From Thermomonospora echinospora (GTDB taxonomy: Bacteria > Actinomycetota > Actinomycetes > Streptosporangiales > Streptosporangiaceae), in assembly GCF_900108175.1 (NCBI RefSeq), contig NZ_FNVO01000013.1, positions 1 through 64,000 of the forward strand: DNA of 64,000 nucleotides, given 5' to 3'. The notes beneath the pieces were generated by a model. The model had not been told where the DNA came from. It saw only the letters and a list, made by a program, of their open reading frames with translations, and did not search any database. Shown piece by piece: positions 1 to 7,084 of the stretch. The position numbers and the translations under genes are program-made. Each line of letters opens with the position of its first letter. Position 1 is the stretch's first letter.

Positions 1-1
1 C

Positions 2-520
2 GATGACTTCGAGACCAACAAGGGCTGGACGGTCAACCCCAACGGCTCCGACACCGCCACAGCCGGACAGTTCCAGCGCGGCATCCCCCAAGCCACCAAC
101 TCCTCCGGAGTCAACCTGCAACTCACCGCAGCAGGCGGCAGCTACGACCTGGTCACCGGAGCATCAGCCGGAACAGCCGCCGGAGACTACGACGTCGACG
201 GCGGCACCACCAGCATCCAATCACCGGCCATCACCCTGCCCTCCGGCACGCTGACCCTGTCGTTCTCCTGGTACCTGGCCCACCTCAACAACGCCACCAG
301 CGCCGACTACCTACGCATCCGCATCGTCGGCACCACCACCACAACCGCCCTGAACCAGACCGCCTCGGCCACCAACCGAGCCGGATCCTGGCAGAACGCC
401 ACCGTCAACATCTCCGCCCACGCCGGACAAACCATCCGCATCCTCATCGACACCGCCGACACCAGCACCGCCAGCCTCATCGAATCCGCCATCGACAACA
501 TCACCATCACCCAGTCCTGA
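2..520 (+). CDS. C-terminal part of a secreted protein (probable exported peptidase C-terminal beta-sandwich domain), 5' end outside window
   Basis: The reading frame is open from base 2 and ends at TGA 518-520, giving 172 residues with no start inside the window. It begins DDFETNKGW and ends AIDNITITQS. The Thr/Ser/Asn/Gly-rich sequence with alternating hydrophobic strands (SIQSPAITLPSGTLTLSFSW) looks like the jelly-roll domain found after the catalytic domain of actinobacterial secreted peptidases, especially M14 zinc carboxypeptidases. That family assignment rests on recall of similar tails; the catalytic part is not visible. A hairpin at 530-568 follows the stop. Confidence 0.7.
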   Translation, partial: DDFETNKGWTVNPNGSDTATAGQFQRGIPQATNSSGVNLQLTAAGGSYDLVTGASAGTAAGDYDVDGGTTSIQSPAITLPSGTLTLSFSWYLAHLNNATSADYLRIRIVGTTTTTALNQTASATNRAGSWQNATVNISAHAGQTIRILIDTADTSTASLIESAIDNITITQS

Positions 521-529
521 CCCCGATCC

Positions 530-568
530 GGAACCGCCGGGGCTTTCCTCCACGGCCTCGGCGGTTCC
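530..568 (+). terminator. Hairpin terminator after the secreted-protein gene
   Basis: A perfect 10-bp inverted repeat (GGAACCGCCG at 530-539, CGGCGGTTCC at 559-568) starts 10 bases after the stop codon. There is no clear U-tract, as is common in very GC-rich actinomycetes. Confidence 0.5.
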
Positions 569-673
569 ACGTCCGGGCACGGCCATGGGGCGCCGCCCTC
601 GGAGACGGGCTTCGGGTGCGGCGCCCTCCACCCGTACGGGGCGATCGGCCTGGCCGGTTCCCGCGCCCGGTTC

Positions 674-2494
674 TCAGCAGCGGGGTGAACAGACGCGGCG
701 GGACATGGCCTCCAGCAGGAGCCTCTTGCTCTCCTCGGGGGCGCGGGCGATTTGGACCAGGCCGTTGGTGACTTCGGTGAGGCGGCGCAGCTCGGCGACC
801 GACACGTCGGGGCCGTAGCCCTGGATGATGATCTGGACGGGGCGCGCGGGGTCGTACTCCTCGCGCAGCGCCGTCACGGTCTCCTCCAGGCTGGGGCTGT
901 CATCGTCGTCGTTGCGGCCGTCGGTGAAGACCAGCACGGTGTTGACCATCTCGGGCTTGTGACCGTCCTTCATCCAGCGGAAGGCGGCCAGCACCGAGTC
1001 GTAGAGGCCGGTGCCGCCGTTGCGCTTGGGCTGGATGCGGCCCAGCTCGGACAGGATCAGCTGGCGGCGGGTGACCGACCCGATCCGCTGGCCCAGCGGC
1101 CCCACCGGGACCACCACCCGCCAGTCCTGCTCGTCCTCCAGCTTCGTGGAGAACAGCCAGATGCCCAGCTCGCTGTCGTCGGCCAGCAGGGGCAGCCCGC
1201 TTTGGCCGACACGGGCGGTCGCCTGCAGCCGGGTGACGCCGGGGGCGACCTCCTGCCGCATGGAGCCGGAGACGTCGAACAGCACCAGCAGCCGCACGCT
1301 CAGGGTCAGCCGGGCCCAGGTCTGCATGATCTGCCGGACCGCCGCGGGCGGCGGCAGGGGCAGTTGCCTGGGCGGACGGGGGCTGAGCCCGGTGAACGGC
1401 CCGAACCCCTGGGTGACCCGGCCGTCAGGGCTGCGGAACCCGGCCTCCAGGAACTCGTCGGCGGCGGCCTGAACGCGCAGCGCCCGCTCCAGCAGTCCGG
1501 CCGCCTTGACGCGGACGGCGTCGCCGGTGGTCACGGTGAACGGGTAGTCCAGCGACGGCGTGCCCTCCCGGGGGTAGAGGGCGATGAGGCGTTCGGCGGG
1601 ACGCGTGCCGTTGTGGGCGAACACCGCCTGCTCGGGGACCAGCAGCACGGGGTGGCGGCTCCTGCCGCGGTTGCCGAGCGACCGGAACTCCGCGTCCACC
1701 GACGGGACGAGGTTCTCGCGCGCGGTGCGCACCAGGCTGGTGAAGACCTCCTCCTGGCCGGGCCGTCCCGCCAGCAGTTGCCGGGCGATGACGAGTGCGC
1801 CCATCCCGACGGAGCTACGGGACGGGTCGGGGATCTGCAGGCGCACCAGCTCGGGCGGGACGGCCTGGGCATCGCCGTTACCGCCGGGAGCACCGGGGAC
1901 CGAGCTCAGCAGCAGGTTCCAAGAGGGGTCGACGGAGACGCCCCGGCTCTTGAGCCCGTCCACCAGCCCCTGCGGGAGGCCGAGAATGATCGGGTTGCGC
2001 GCCAGCGAGGTGCCGCGCACCTGGAACGGGCGGCCCTGCCGGGGCGAGGTGCTCACCAGGAACGTCCATAGCGAGGAGTCGGGGATCCACACGTCCGGCC
2101 GCCGCTCGACCCCCTCGGCGGCGCCCTGCCCGGACAGCAGCACGGTCATCGCTGCCGGGTCGGTGGGCCGTACGACGGCCCGCACGCAGGTGTCCTCGGC
2201 GGCGCCTTGGGTCTCATTGAACCGGTCGATCGCCCTGACGAGGGCGGGGGCGATGTCGGGGGCCGCGGCGACCTGCAAGGTGACGTCGGCGTTGCCGCGG
2301 CAGTCCGCGGACGCCTCGACCGCGTAACACCCAACGGCCACGACCAGCACGAGACCGAGCACGGCAACGGCGGACACCGGCAGCCGCGCACCGCGGAGGC
2401 CGGGCGGCACGGGCCGTACGGCAGTCGGGCCGGGAAATTCACCGAAGCCGGGTCCGTCCACCGATACCTCGTTTCTGGACTCCCCCGATCCCAT
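674..2494 (-). CDS. Membrane-anchored substrate-binding and VWA domain protein
   Basis: 606 residues. After a short cytoplasmic N-terminus comes one membrane segment (SAVAVLGLVLVVAVGCYAVE), then an extracellular region resembling a bacterial solute-binding fold, and a C-terminal von Willebrand A domain with an intact MIDAS (FDVSGSM, then TGLYDS and FTDGRNDD). Proteins of this architecture are common in actinobacteria; their ligand is unknown. An upstream in-frame ATG at 2542 exists, but a good promoter at 2525-2553 puts the transcription start downstream of it, so ATG 2494 is chosen. The protein probably binds a ligand or metal-dependent partner outside the cell. No neighbouring transport genes are present. 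Confidence 0.85.
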   Translation of the reverse strand: MGSGESRNEVSVDGPGFGEFPGPTAVRPVPPGLRGARLPVSAVAVLGLVLVVAVGCYAVEASADCRGNADVTLQVAAAPDIAPALVRAIDRFNETQGAAEDTCVRAVVRPTDPAAMTVLLSGQGAAEGVERRPDVWIPDSSLWTFLVSTSPRQGRPFQVRGTSLARNPIILGLPQGLVDGLKSRGVSVDPSWNLLLSSVPGAPGGNGDAQAVPPELVRLQIPDPSRSSVGMGALVIARQLLAGRPGQEEVFTSLVRTARENLVPSVDAEFRSLGNRGRSRHPVLLVPEQAVFAHNGTRPAERLIALYPREGTPSLDYPFTVTTGDAVRVKAAGLLERALRVQAAADEFLEAGFRSPDGRVTQGFGPFTGLSPRPPRQLPLPPPAAVRQIMQTWARLTLSVRLLVLFDVSGSMRQEVAPGVTRLQATARVGQSGLPLLADDSELGIWLFSTKLEDEQDWRVVVPVGPLGQRIGSVTRRQLILSELGRIQPKRNGGTGLYDSVLAAFRWMKDGHKPEMVNTVLVFTDGRNDDDDSPSLEETVTALREEYDPARPVQIIIQGYGPDVSVAELRRLTEVTNGLVQIARAPEESKRLLLEAMSRRVCSPRC

Positions 2495-2524
2495 GATGGC
2501 TACATCCCGCGGCCATCGCACCGA

Positions 2525-2553
2525 ATTAGAGAGAAGACCCATGCCGATGTCAA
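2525..2553 (-). promoter_or_regulatory. Sigma-70-like promoter of the solute-binding/VWA gene
   Basis: On the minus strand TTGACA (2553-2548) is separated by exactly 17 bases from TCTAAT (2530-2525). Transcription would start near 2518, about 24 bases before ATG 2494. The promoter overlaps the codons between the two possible starts and so argues against the longer protein. Confidence 0.6.
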
Positions 2554-2655
2554 GGACTCAAAAGATTTCGCCGCCAAAAGACTTCCCTGACCGCAGATCA
2601 TGTGCCAAGAGGGATTGCCGGGCACGCCCGAAGTGAGCCGTCGTACCGTTGAGGG

Positions 2656-3654
2656 GTGCGAGCGTGGAGTGTGACGGCCCCCGGCCCGATGGCCTCCGGG
2701 CCGCTTCGGCCGGTCGATCGGGAGCTGCCCGTCCCGGGCCCAGGTGAGCTGCTGTTGCGGGTCAGGGCCTGTGGCGTGTGCCGGACCGACCTGCACGTGG
2801 CCGAGGGCGACCTGCCCGTGCACCTGCCGGGCGTCACCCCGGGCCACGAGATCGTCGCGGAGGTGGTGGCAACCGGCCCCGGCTGCCTGCACTCCCCCGG
2901 CGACCGGGTGGGCGTCGCCTGGCTGCGGCACACCTGCGGCTCGTGCACGTACTGTCGGCGCGGCGCGGAAAACCTGTGCCCGCGCTCGCTCTACACCGGC
3001 TGGGACGCGCACGGTGGATACGCCGACTACGCCGTCGCCCCCGACGCCTACGTGTACGACCTACCTGCCGGGCGCACCGACGCCGAGCTGGCACCGCTGC
3101 TGTGCGCCGGGATCATCGGATACCGGGCGCTGCGCCGCGCCGAACTGCCGCCGGGCGGGCGGCTGGGCATCTGGGGCTTCGGCGGCTCGGCTCACCTGGC
3201 CGCCCAGGTCGCCCTGGCCGAGGGTGCCGAGGTCCATGTCTTCACCCGGGCGCCGGCCGCCCGCACGCTGGCGCTGGAGCTGGGCGCGGCGTGGGCGGGC
3301 GACTCCTTCGACGCCTCCCCCGCGCCGCTGGACTCGGCGATCGTGTTCGCCCCGGCCGGGGAGCTGCTGCCCGCCGCGCTGGAACGGCTCGACCGGGGCG
3401 GCACGCTGGCCGTCGCCGGGATCCACCTGACCGACGTGCCCGTGCTGAACTACCAGCGGCATCTGTTCCAGGAACGGCAGGTCCGCTCGGTGACCGCCAA
3501 CACCCGCGCCGACGGCCAGGAGTTCCTGCGGCTGGCCGGACGGCTGCCGATCAAGGTCTCCACCACGCCCTACGACCTGTCCGACGCCGACCGGGCGCTG
3601 GCCGACCTGGCCGCCGACCGGATCAACGGCGCCGCCGTGCTGCTGCCCGGCTGA
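2656..3654 (+). CDS. Zinc-dependent alcohol dehydrogenase (MDR family, AdhA-like)
   Basis: 332 residues from GTG. It has the medium-chain dehydrogenase layout: a catalytic zinc region with [13 protein letters not shown] and GHEIVAEV, the four-cysteine structural-zinc loop ([15 protein letters not shown]), then a Rossmann domain with [10 protein letters not shown]. This matches the NAD(P)-dependent alcohol dehydrogenases of the AdhA group that oxidise primary alcohols or reduce aldehydes in the cytoplasm. The physiological substrate cannot be read from sequence. It stands alone, divergent from the VWA gene, and is followed by a hairpin at 3669-3696. Confidence 0.9.
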   Translation: MRAWSVTAPGPMASGPLRPVDRELPVPGPGELLLRVRACGVCRTDLHVAEGDLPVHLPGVTPGHEIVAEVVATGPGCLHSPGDRVGVAWLRHTCGSCTYCRRGAENLCPRSLYTGWDAHGGYADYAVAPDAYVYDLPAGRTDAELAPLLCAGIIGYRALRRAELPPGGRLGIWGFGGSAHLAAQVALAEGAEVHVFTRAPAARTLALELGAAWAGDSFDASPAPLDSAIVFAPAGELLPAALERLDRGGTLAVAGIHLTDVPVLNYQRHLFQERQVRSVTANTRADGQEFLRLAGRLPIKVSTTPYDLSDADRALADLAADRINGAAVLLPG

Positions 3655-3668
3655 CCCCGCCGGCGATC

Positions 3669-3696
3669 TCGCCCGAAGATCCTTATCGCCGGGCGA
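3669..3696 (+). terminator. Hairpin downstream of the alcohol dehydrogenase
   Basis: A 7-bp inverted repeat (TCGCCCG at 3669-3675, CGGGCGA at 3690-3696) begins 14 bases after the stop codon. It is modest in length and could also be fortuitous in this GC-rich DNA. Confidence 0.35.
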
Positions 3697-3729
3697 AATG
3701 TCGCCCCCGTTCGATACGCTCCCCGCGGC

Positions 3730-3802
3730 AGGGCCGTAGCGCAGAGGTCGTCGCGCCTTAGCCGCGAGCTGGAGGACGTCGGTTCGAATCCGACCGGCCC
3801 TG
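3730..3802 (+). tRNA. Degenerate tRNA-like element (tRNA pseudogene or unusual tRNA)
   Basis: The 73-base element has a perfect 7-bp acceptor stem (3730-3736 with 3795-3801), a 4-bp D stem (GCGC at 3739-3742 and 3753-3756) around a GG-containing loop, and a perfect T arm (GTCGG, TTCGAAT, CCGAC at 3778-3794). The middle is abnormal: only 21 bases (3757-3777) remain for anticodon and variable arms. The best anticodon stem has G-U pairs and one mismatch, and the loop lacks the invariant U33. If forced, the anticodon would be GCG. It is therefore either a damaged tRNA gene or a tRNA-like RNA; isotype is not assigned. Confidence 0.45.
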
Positions 3803-3815
3803 CCCCGGCGGCTTC

Positions 3816-3847
3816 CCCTGCTCGCCGACGAACGTCGGCGAGCAGGG
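3816..3847 (+). terminator. Long perfect hairpin after the tRNA-like element
   Basis: A 15-bp perfect inverted repeat (CCCTGCTCGCCGACG at 3816-3830; its complement at 3833-3847) with a 2-base centre lies 13 bases after the tRNA-like element. It may terminate or process that transcript. Confidence 0.5.
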
Positions 3848-3864
3848 ACTCGCGATGTTCTTCC

Positions 3865-3901
3865 GGGGGTGACCCCCGGACCCCGGTGTGGGGGTCACCC
3901 C
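3865..3901. repeat. Second inverted repeat in the same intergenic region
   Basis: GGGGTGACCCCC (3866-3877) and GGGGGTCACCCC (3890-3901) form a 12-bp perfect inverted repeat around a 12-base loop. Each arm is itself nearly palindromic. From here to the SDR start near 4012 no gene or promoter is evident. Confidence 0.5.
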
Positions 3902-4011
3902 TGCACCCCGCGTTGGTGCACGGACTCGGGCGAGGCGGCTGCAAAGCCTCCGTTCGAGGCCGTGGAGGCTTCCTCTGCGGAGGGTGAGGCCGGGCGCTTG
4001 GGGCCTGGCGG

Positions 4012-5673
4012 GTGAGGAGTGTCGTGTCGGTGGTGGACCTGCCCGGTTCGGTGGAACCGGCGCCGGGCGGGGATTCCCCGCCGCCGTCCGAGGCTGAAGT
4101 CGAGGTGTGCCTGCGGGTGTTGGCGCAGGCTCGGAAGGCCGATCCGGACGATCCTCGGTGGAGTGCGGTGCACCAGGCCGTCGCGCAAGTTCATCGTGCC
4201 ACCAAGAAGGCTCGTAAGAGCTCACGTCATGCCGAGCGGCGCCGTCACGACCGTGAGATTCTCGCCACCGCCACGCGTTTCCATGACCAGGATCCGGCCC
4301 CGCCTTCCCCTGGCCTCGGCCGGCCCTCCGCAGACGGCGGTCTTGCCGCCCCGGCCGTCGCCCCTGGCGGAGGGGTCCTGCCGTCCGTGACGACGGCACC
4401 GCCTGCCCGGCACACCCCCGCCATGCAGAACGACACCGCCCCGCAGAAGGCTGGCATCACGCGGAACGATGCCGTCACGCAGGACGACACGGCCGCGCCG
4501 AACGGAGCCGCCGTGCAGAGCCGTTCTGTTACGCGGGACGGCTCCGAGGTGCGTAGGGGCGGGGCGCTGGTGGGGGCTCGGCGATGTTACGTCTGCAAGG
4601 GGCGCTACCAACGGGTCCATCCGGAGTACCACCTGCTGTGTCCCGGCTGCGCGGAGGAGAACCTGGCGCACCGGTACGCGCGGTGCGACCTGCGCGGGCG
4701 GCGGGCGCTGGTGACCGGCGGACGGATCAAGATCGGCTTTCAGGTGGCGCTCAAGCTGCTGCGGGACGGGGCCGAGGTGCTGGTCACCACCCGGTTCCCG
4801 CACGACGCCGCGCGCCGGTTCGCGGCGGTGCCCGACCACGCCGACTGGCTGGAGCGGCTGCACGTGTACGGGGTGGACTTCCTGGACGTGCCCGCGCTGG
4901 CCGAGTTGCCGGGGTTCGTGGAGCGGCGGTTCGGTCACCTGGACATCCTGGTCAACAACGCGGCGCAGACGATCCGCCGTCCCCCGGCCTACCACCGCGA
5001 GGTCCGGGCCGGCGAGGACGGGCCGCTGGAGGGCACAGCGGCGCTGGTGGACGTGCACGGCACCGGGCACTGGGCGCTGCCGGAGGGAACGCCGGGCGGC
5101 GCCCTGCCGGTCCGGGCGGCCGGGGACGCGGTGGAGGCGCTGTTCCCGGCGGGTCGCACCGACGAGACCGGCCAGCCGCTGGATCTGCGCGAGCGCAACA
5201 GTTGGAACCTGCGATTGCACGAGGTCGATCCGGGCGAGTGGCTGGAGGTGCAGGTGGTCAACGCCTTCGCGCCGTTCCTACTGACCTCGCGGCTGCGCGG
5301 GGCGTTGGAGTCCTCGCCGTTCCCGGACCGCTACGTGGTGCAGGTCTCGGCGATGGAGGGCAGCTTCTCCCGCGTCAACAAGACCGTCCGGCACCCGCAC
5401 ACCAACATGGCCAAGGCGTCGCTGAACATGCTGACCCGCACGGTCGCCGCCGACTACGCGGCCTCCGGCATCCACATGAACAGCGTGGACACCGGGTGGG
5501 TGACCGACGAACGGCCCCATCCGGACAAGCTGGCGCAGCGCGCGGCGGGTTTCCGGCCGCCGCTGGACGTCGTCGACGGCGCCGCCCGGGTGTACCACCC
5601 GGTGGTGCGGGGCGTGCGCGGCGAGCGCATGTCCGGGCTTTTCCTCAAGGACTACCGACCGGTGGAGTGGTGA
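4012..5673 (+). CDS. Atypical SDR-family oxidoreductase with N-terminal helical region and zinc-ribbon-like motif
   Basis: 553 residues, much longer than a usual 250-residue SDR. Residues 1-90 are charged and helical, about 90-190 are a low-complexity linker, and about 191-212 hold CYVC...CPGC, a four-cysteine zinc-ribbon-like knuckle. The Rossmann domain follows with ALVTGGRIKIGF (a TGxxxGxG variant) and DILVNNAAQ. At the active site the usual YxxxK reads TNMAK, so the Lys is kept but the Tyr is replaced by Thr. Substrate is unknown. GTG 4024, preceded by AGGAG, is an alternative start. Its stop overlaps the ATG of the LRR gene, so the two are translationally coupled. Confidence 0.8.
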   Translation: MRSVVSVVDLPGSVEPAPGGDSPPPSEAEVEVCLRVLAQARKADPDDPRWSAVHQAVAQVHRATKKARKSSRHAERRRHDREILATATRFHDQDPAPPSPGLGRPSADGGLAAPAVAPGGGVLPSVTTAPPARHTPAMQNDTAPQKAGITRNDAVTQDDTAAPNGAAVQSRSVTRDGSEVRRGGALVGARRCYVCKGRYQRVHPEYHLLCPGCAEENLAHRYARCDLRGRRALVTGGRIKIGFQVALKLLRDGAEVLVTTRFPHDAARRFAAVPDHADWLERLHVYGVDFLDVPALAELPGFVERRFGHLDILVNNAAQTIRRPPAYHREVRAGEDGPLEGTAALVDVHGTGHWALPEGTPGGALPVRAAGDAVEALFPAGRTDETGQPLDLRERNSWNLRLHEVDPGEWLEVQVVNAFAPFLLTSRLRGALESSPFPDRYVVQVSAMEGSFSRVNKTVRHPHTNMAKASLNMLTRTVAADYAASGIHMNSVDTGWVTDERPHPDKLAQRAAGFRPPLDVVDGAARVYHPVVRGVRGERMSGLFLKDYRPVEW

Positions 5674-6806
5674 TGACCGAGCCGACGCCCGTACGCTGCC
5701 CGGCGATCGAGGTCCCGGACGTGCCGCGCGCCGATCCGGCCGATCTCGTCCCGCTGCTGGCCCGGCTGGCCTCGGCCGACCCGGTGACCGGCGACGAGCC
5801 GTTCCCGCTCGGCACGCTGCGCGCCGACGGGCGGGTGGACCTGTGCAAGCAGGGTCTCGGCCCGGACGGCGTGGCCAGGCTGCTGCCGGTCGCCGCCGCG
5901 TCCCCGCACGCCCGGCACGTGCTGCTGGGCACGAACGGGATCGGCACCGAGGGGGCGCGGGCGCTGGCCGGCGCGCTGACCTCCGGGCACGGGCTGGAGA
6001 CCCTCTATCTGGGCTGCAACCGGATCGACGCGGACGGGGCGGCGGTGCTCGCCGAGCGGCTGGCCGATGACGGCACCGTCCGCGCTCTGTGGCTCAAGCG
6101 CAACCCGATCGGCGACGCCGGGGTCCGCGCGCTGGCCGCCATGCTCCGCGCCAACACCACCGTCCGCACCCTCGACCTGGTCAACACGGGGCTGACCGTC
6201 GACGGCCTGCGGGCCCTGCTGGAGGTGCTGGCCGACCGGCCGCGCCCCCTTGAGCGGCTGTTCCTCGGCGGCAACGGGCTCGCCGCCGAGGATGCGGACG
6301 TGCTGGCGGCGCTGGTCCGTGACGCGGGCGTACGGGAGCTGTACCTGCCTGCCAACCATCTGGGCGACGCCGGGGCCGCCACCCTCGCGGCGGCCGTCAG
6401 CACAGCCCGTCCGGTGCTGCTGGGCCTGGGCGGCAACGGCATCGGGCCGGACGGCGCCCGAGCCCTCGCCGGGGCGCTGGAGGGCATCGAGTCTCTGGAC
6501 CTGGGCCGCCCGCCGTCGGAGCGGAGCCTGGGCGCGCCCGCCAACACCACCGGCGACGAGGGGGCGGCGGCGCTGGCGGCGGCCCTGCCCGGCAGCCCGC
6601 TGCGCCGGCTGGAGCTGCGGCACACCGGCATCACCGGTCGTGGCGCCAAGGCGCTGCTGGCCAGAGTGCCCGACGGCACCCGTCTGGAGTACGTGGGTCT
6701 CGGTCCGGGCGTGCCCCGCAAGGTCAAGCGGGCCTTCGCGCCCCGGCTGCGTCCGGCCGCCCGCGCCCACCCCGATCTGCACGCGATCGGCAGCGTCTAC
6801 CGGTGA
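5673..6806 (+). CDS. Leucine-rich-repeat protein, ribonuclease-inhibitor type
   Basis: 377 residues. From about residue 75 onward it consists of roughly 28-residue repeats of the form ALWLKRNPIGDAGVRALA, TLYLGCNRIDADGAAVLA and ELYLPANHLGDAGAATLA. This is the RNase-inhibitor-like LRR class that forms a curved protein-binding scaffold. There is no signal peptide or membrane segment, so it is probably a cytoplasmic interaction protein. ATG overlaps the SDR stop, and its own TGA overlaps the GTG of the decayed ankyrin-gene duplicate. No enzymatic domain is seen. Confidence 0.88.
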   Translation: MTEPTPVRCPAIEVPDVPRADPADLVPLLARLASADPVTGDEPFPLGTLRADGRVDLCKQGLGPDGVARLLPVAAASPHARHVLLGTNGIGTEGARALAGALTSGHGLETLYLGCNRIDADGAAVLAERLADDGTVRALWLKRNPIGDAGVRALAAMLRANTTVRTLDLVNTGLTVDGLRALLEVLADRPRPLERLFLGGNGLAAEDADVLAALVRDAGVRELYLPANHLGDAGAATLAAAVSTARPVLLGLGGNGIGPDGARALAGALEGIESLDLGRPPSERSLGAPANTTGDEGAAALAAALPGSPLRRLELRHTGITGRGAKALLARVPDGTRLEYVGLGPGVPRKVKRAFAPRLRPAARAHPDLHAIGSVYR

Positions 6807-7063
6807 GCGTCGCCGCGCCGCCGTCGTTCCCACCGGACACGGCGGCGGGCCGGCGGCGGGCCCGCCGGTACGGGGCGTCGACCGCATCCCGTTCTTTCAC
6901 GCCGACGGCACCCCACTGACCGAAGCCGAACCGCCCAGCGAAGCCCCCAGCCCCGCCGAGAGGGCCAGCCGCTGAGCGACCTGATCAAACGTGAGCGCCG
7001 CACCGATCTGCCCGGGCTACCGGAGCGGGTGGAGCGCGAATGCCCGGACCTGGGCAACGGCCG
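6803..7063 (+). pseudogene. Decayed duplicate of the downstream ankyrin-protein gene
   Basis: Three collinear islands match the intact gene at 7085-8791. PSFPPDTAAG...RRYG (6824-6874) matches its N-terminus PSFPPDVAAS...RRYA. VDRIPFFHADGTPLTE (6877 onward) matches ADRIPFFHADGTPLIE near residue 175. LSDLIKRERRTDLPGL (from 6972) matches LIDLIKRYRRTDLPAL at the C-terminus. The islands lie in different frames with two large deletions between them, so no functional protein is possible. The original GTG (6803) still overlaps the LRR stop codon, showing that the ancestral copy was coupled to the LRR gene. Confidence 0.8.
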
Positions 7064-7084
7064 GGGAAAGGAGTCCTGAGCAGG

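Noticed and set aside
2495-2542. N-terminal extension of the solute-binding/VWA protein to ATG 2542
   Set aside because: A TTGACA-17-TCTAAT promoter lies over this segment, so it should not be in the mRNA.
3570-4399. Minus-strand frames across the tRNA-like element
   Set aside because: Composition is Arg/Pro-rich with no recognisable domain, and they overlap structured intergenic DNA.
4584-5672. Upstream extension of the LRR reading frame through the SDR gene
   Set aside because: It is an out-of-frame shadow of the SDR gene; the real LRR start is ATG 5673, coupled to the SDR stop.
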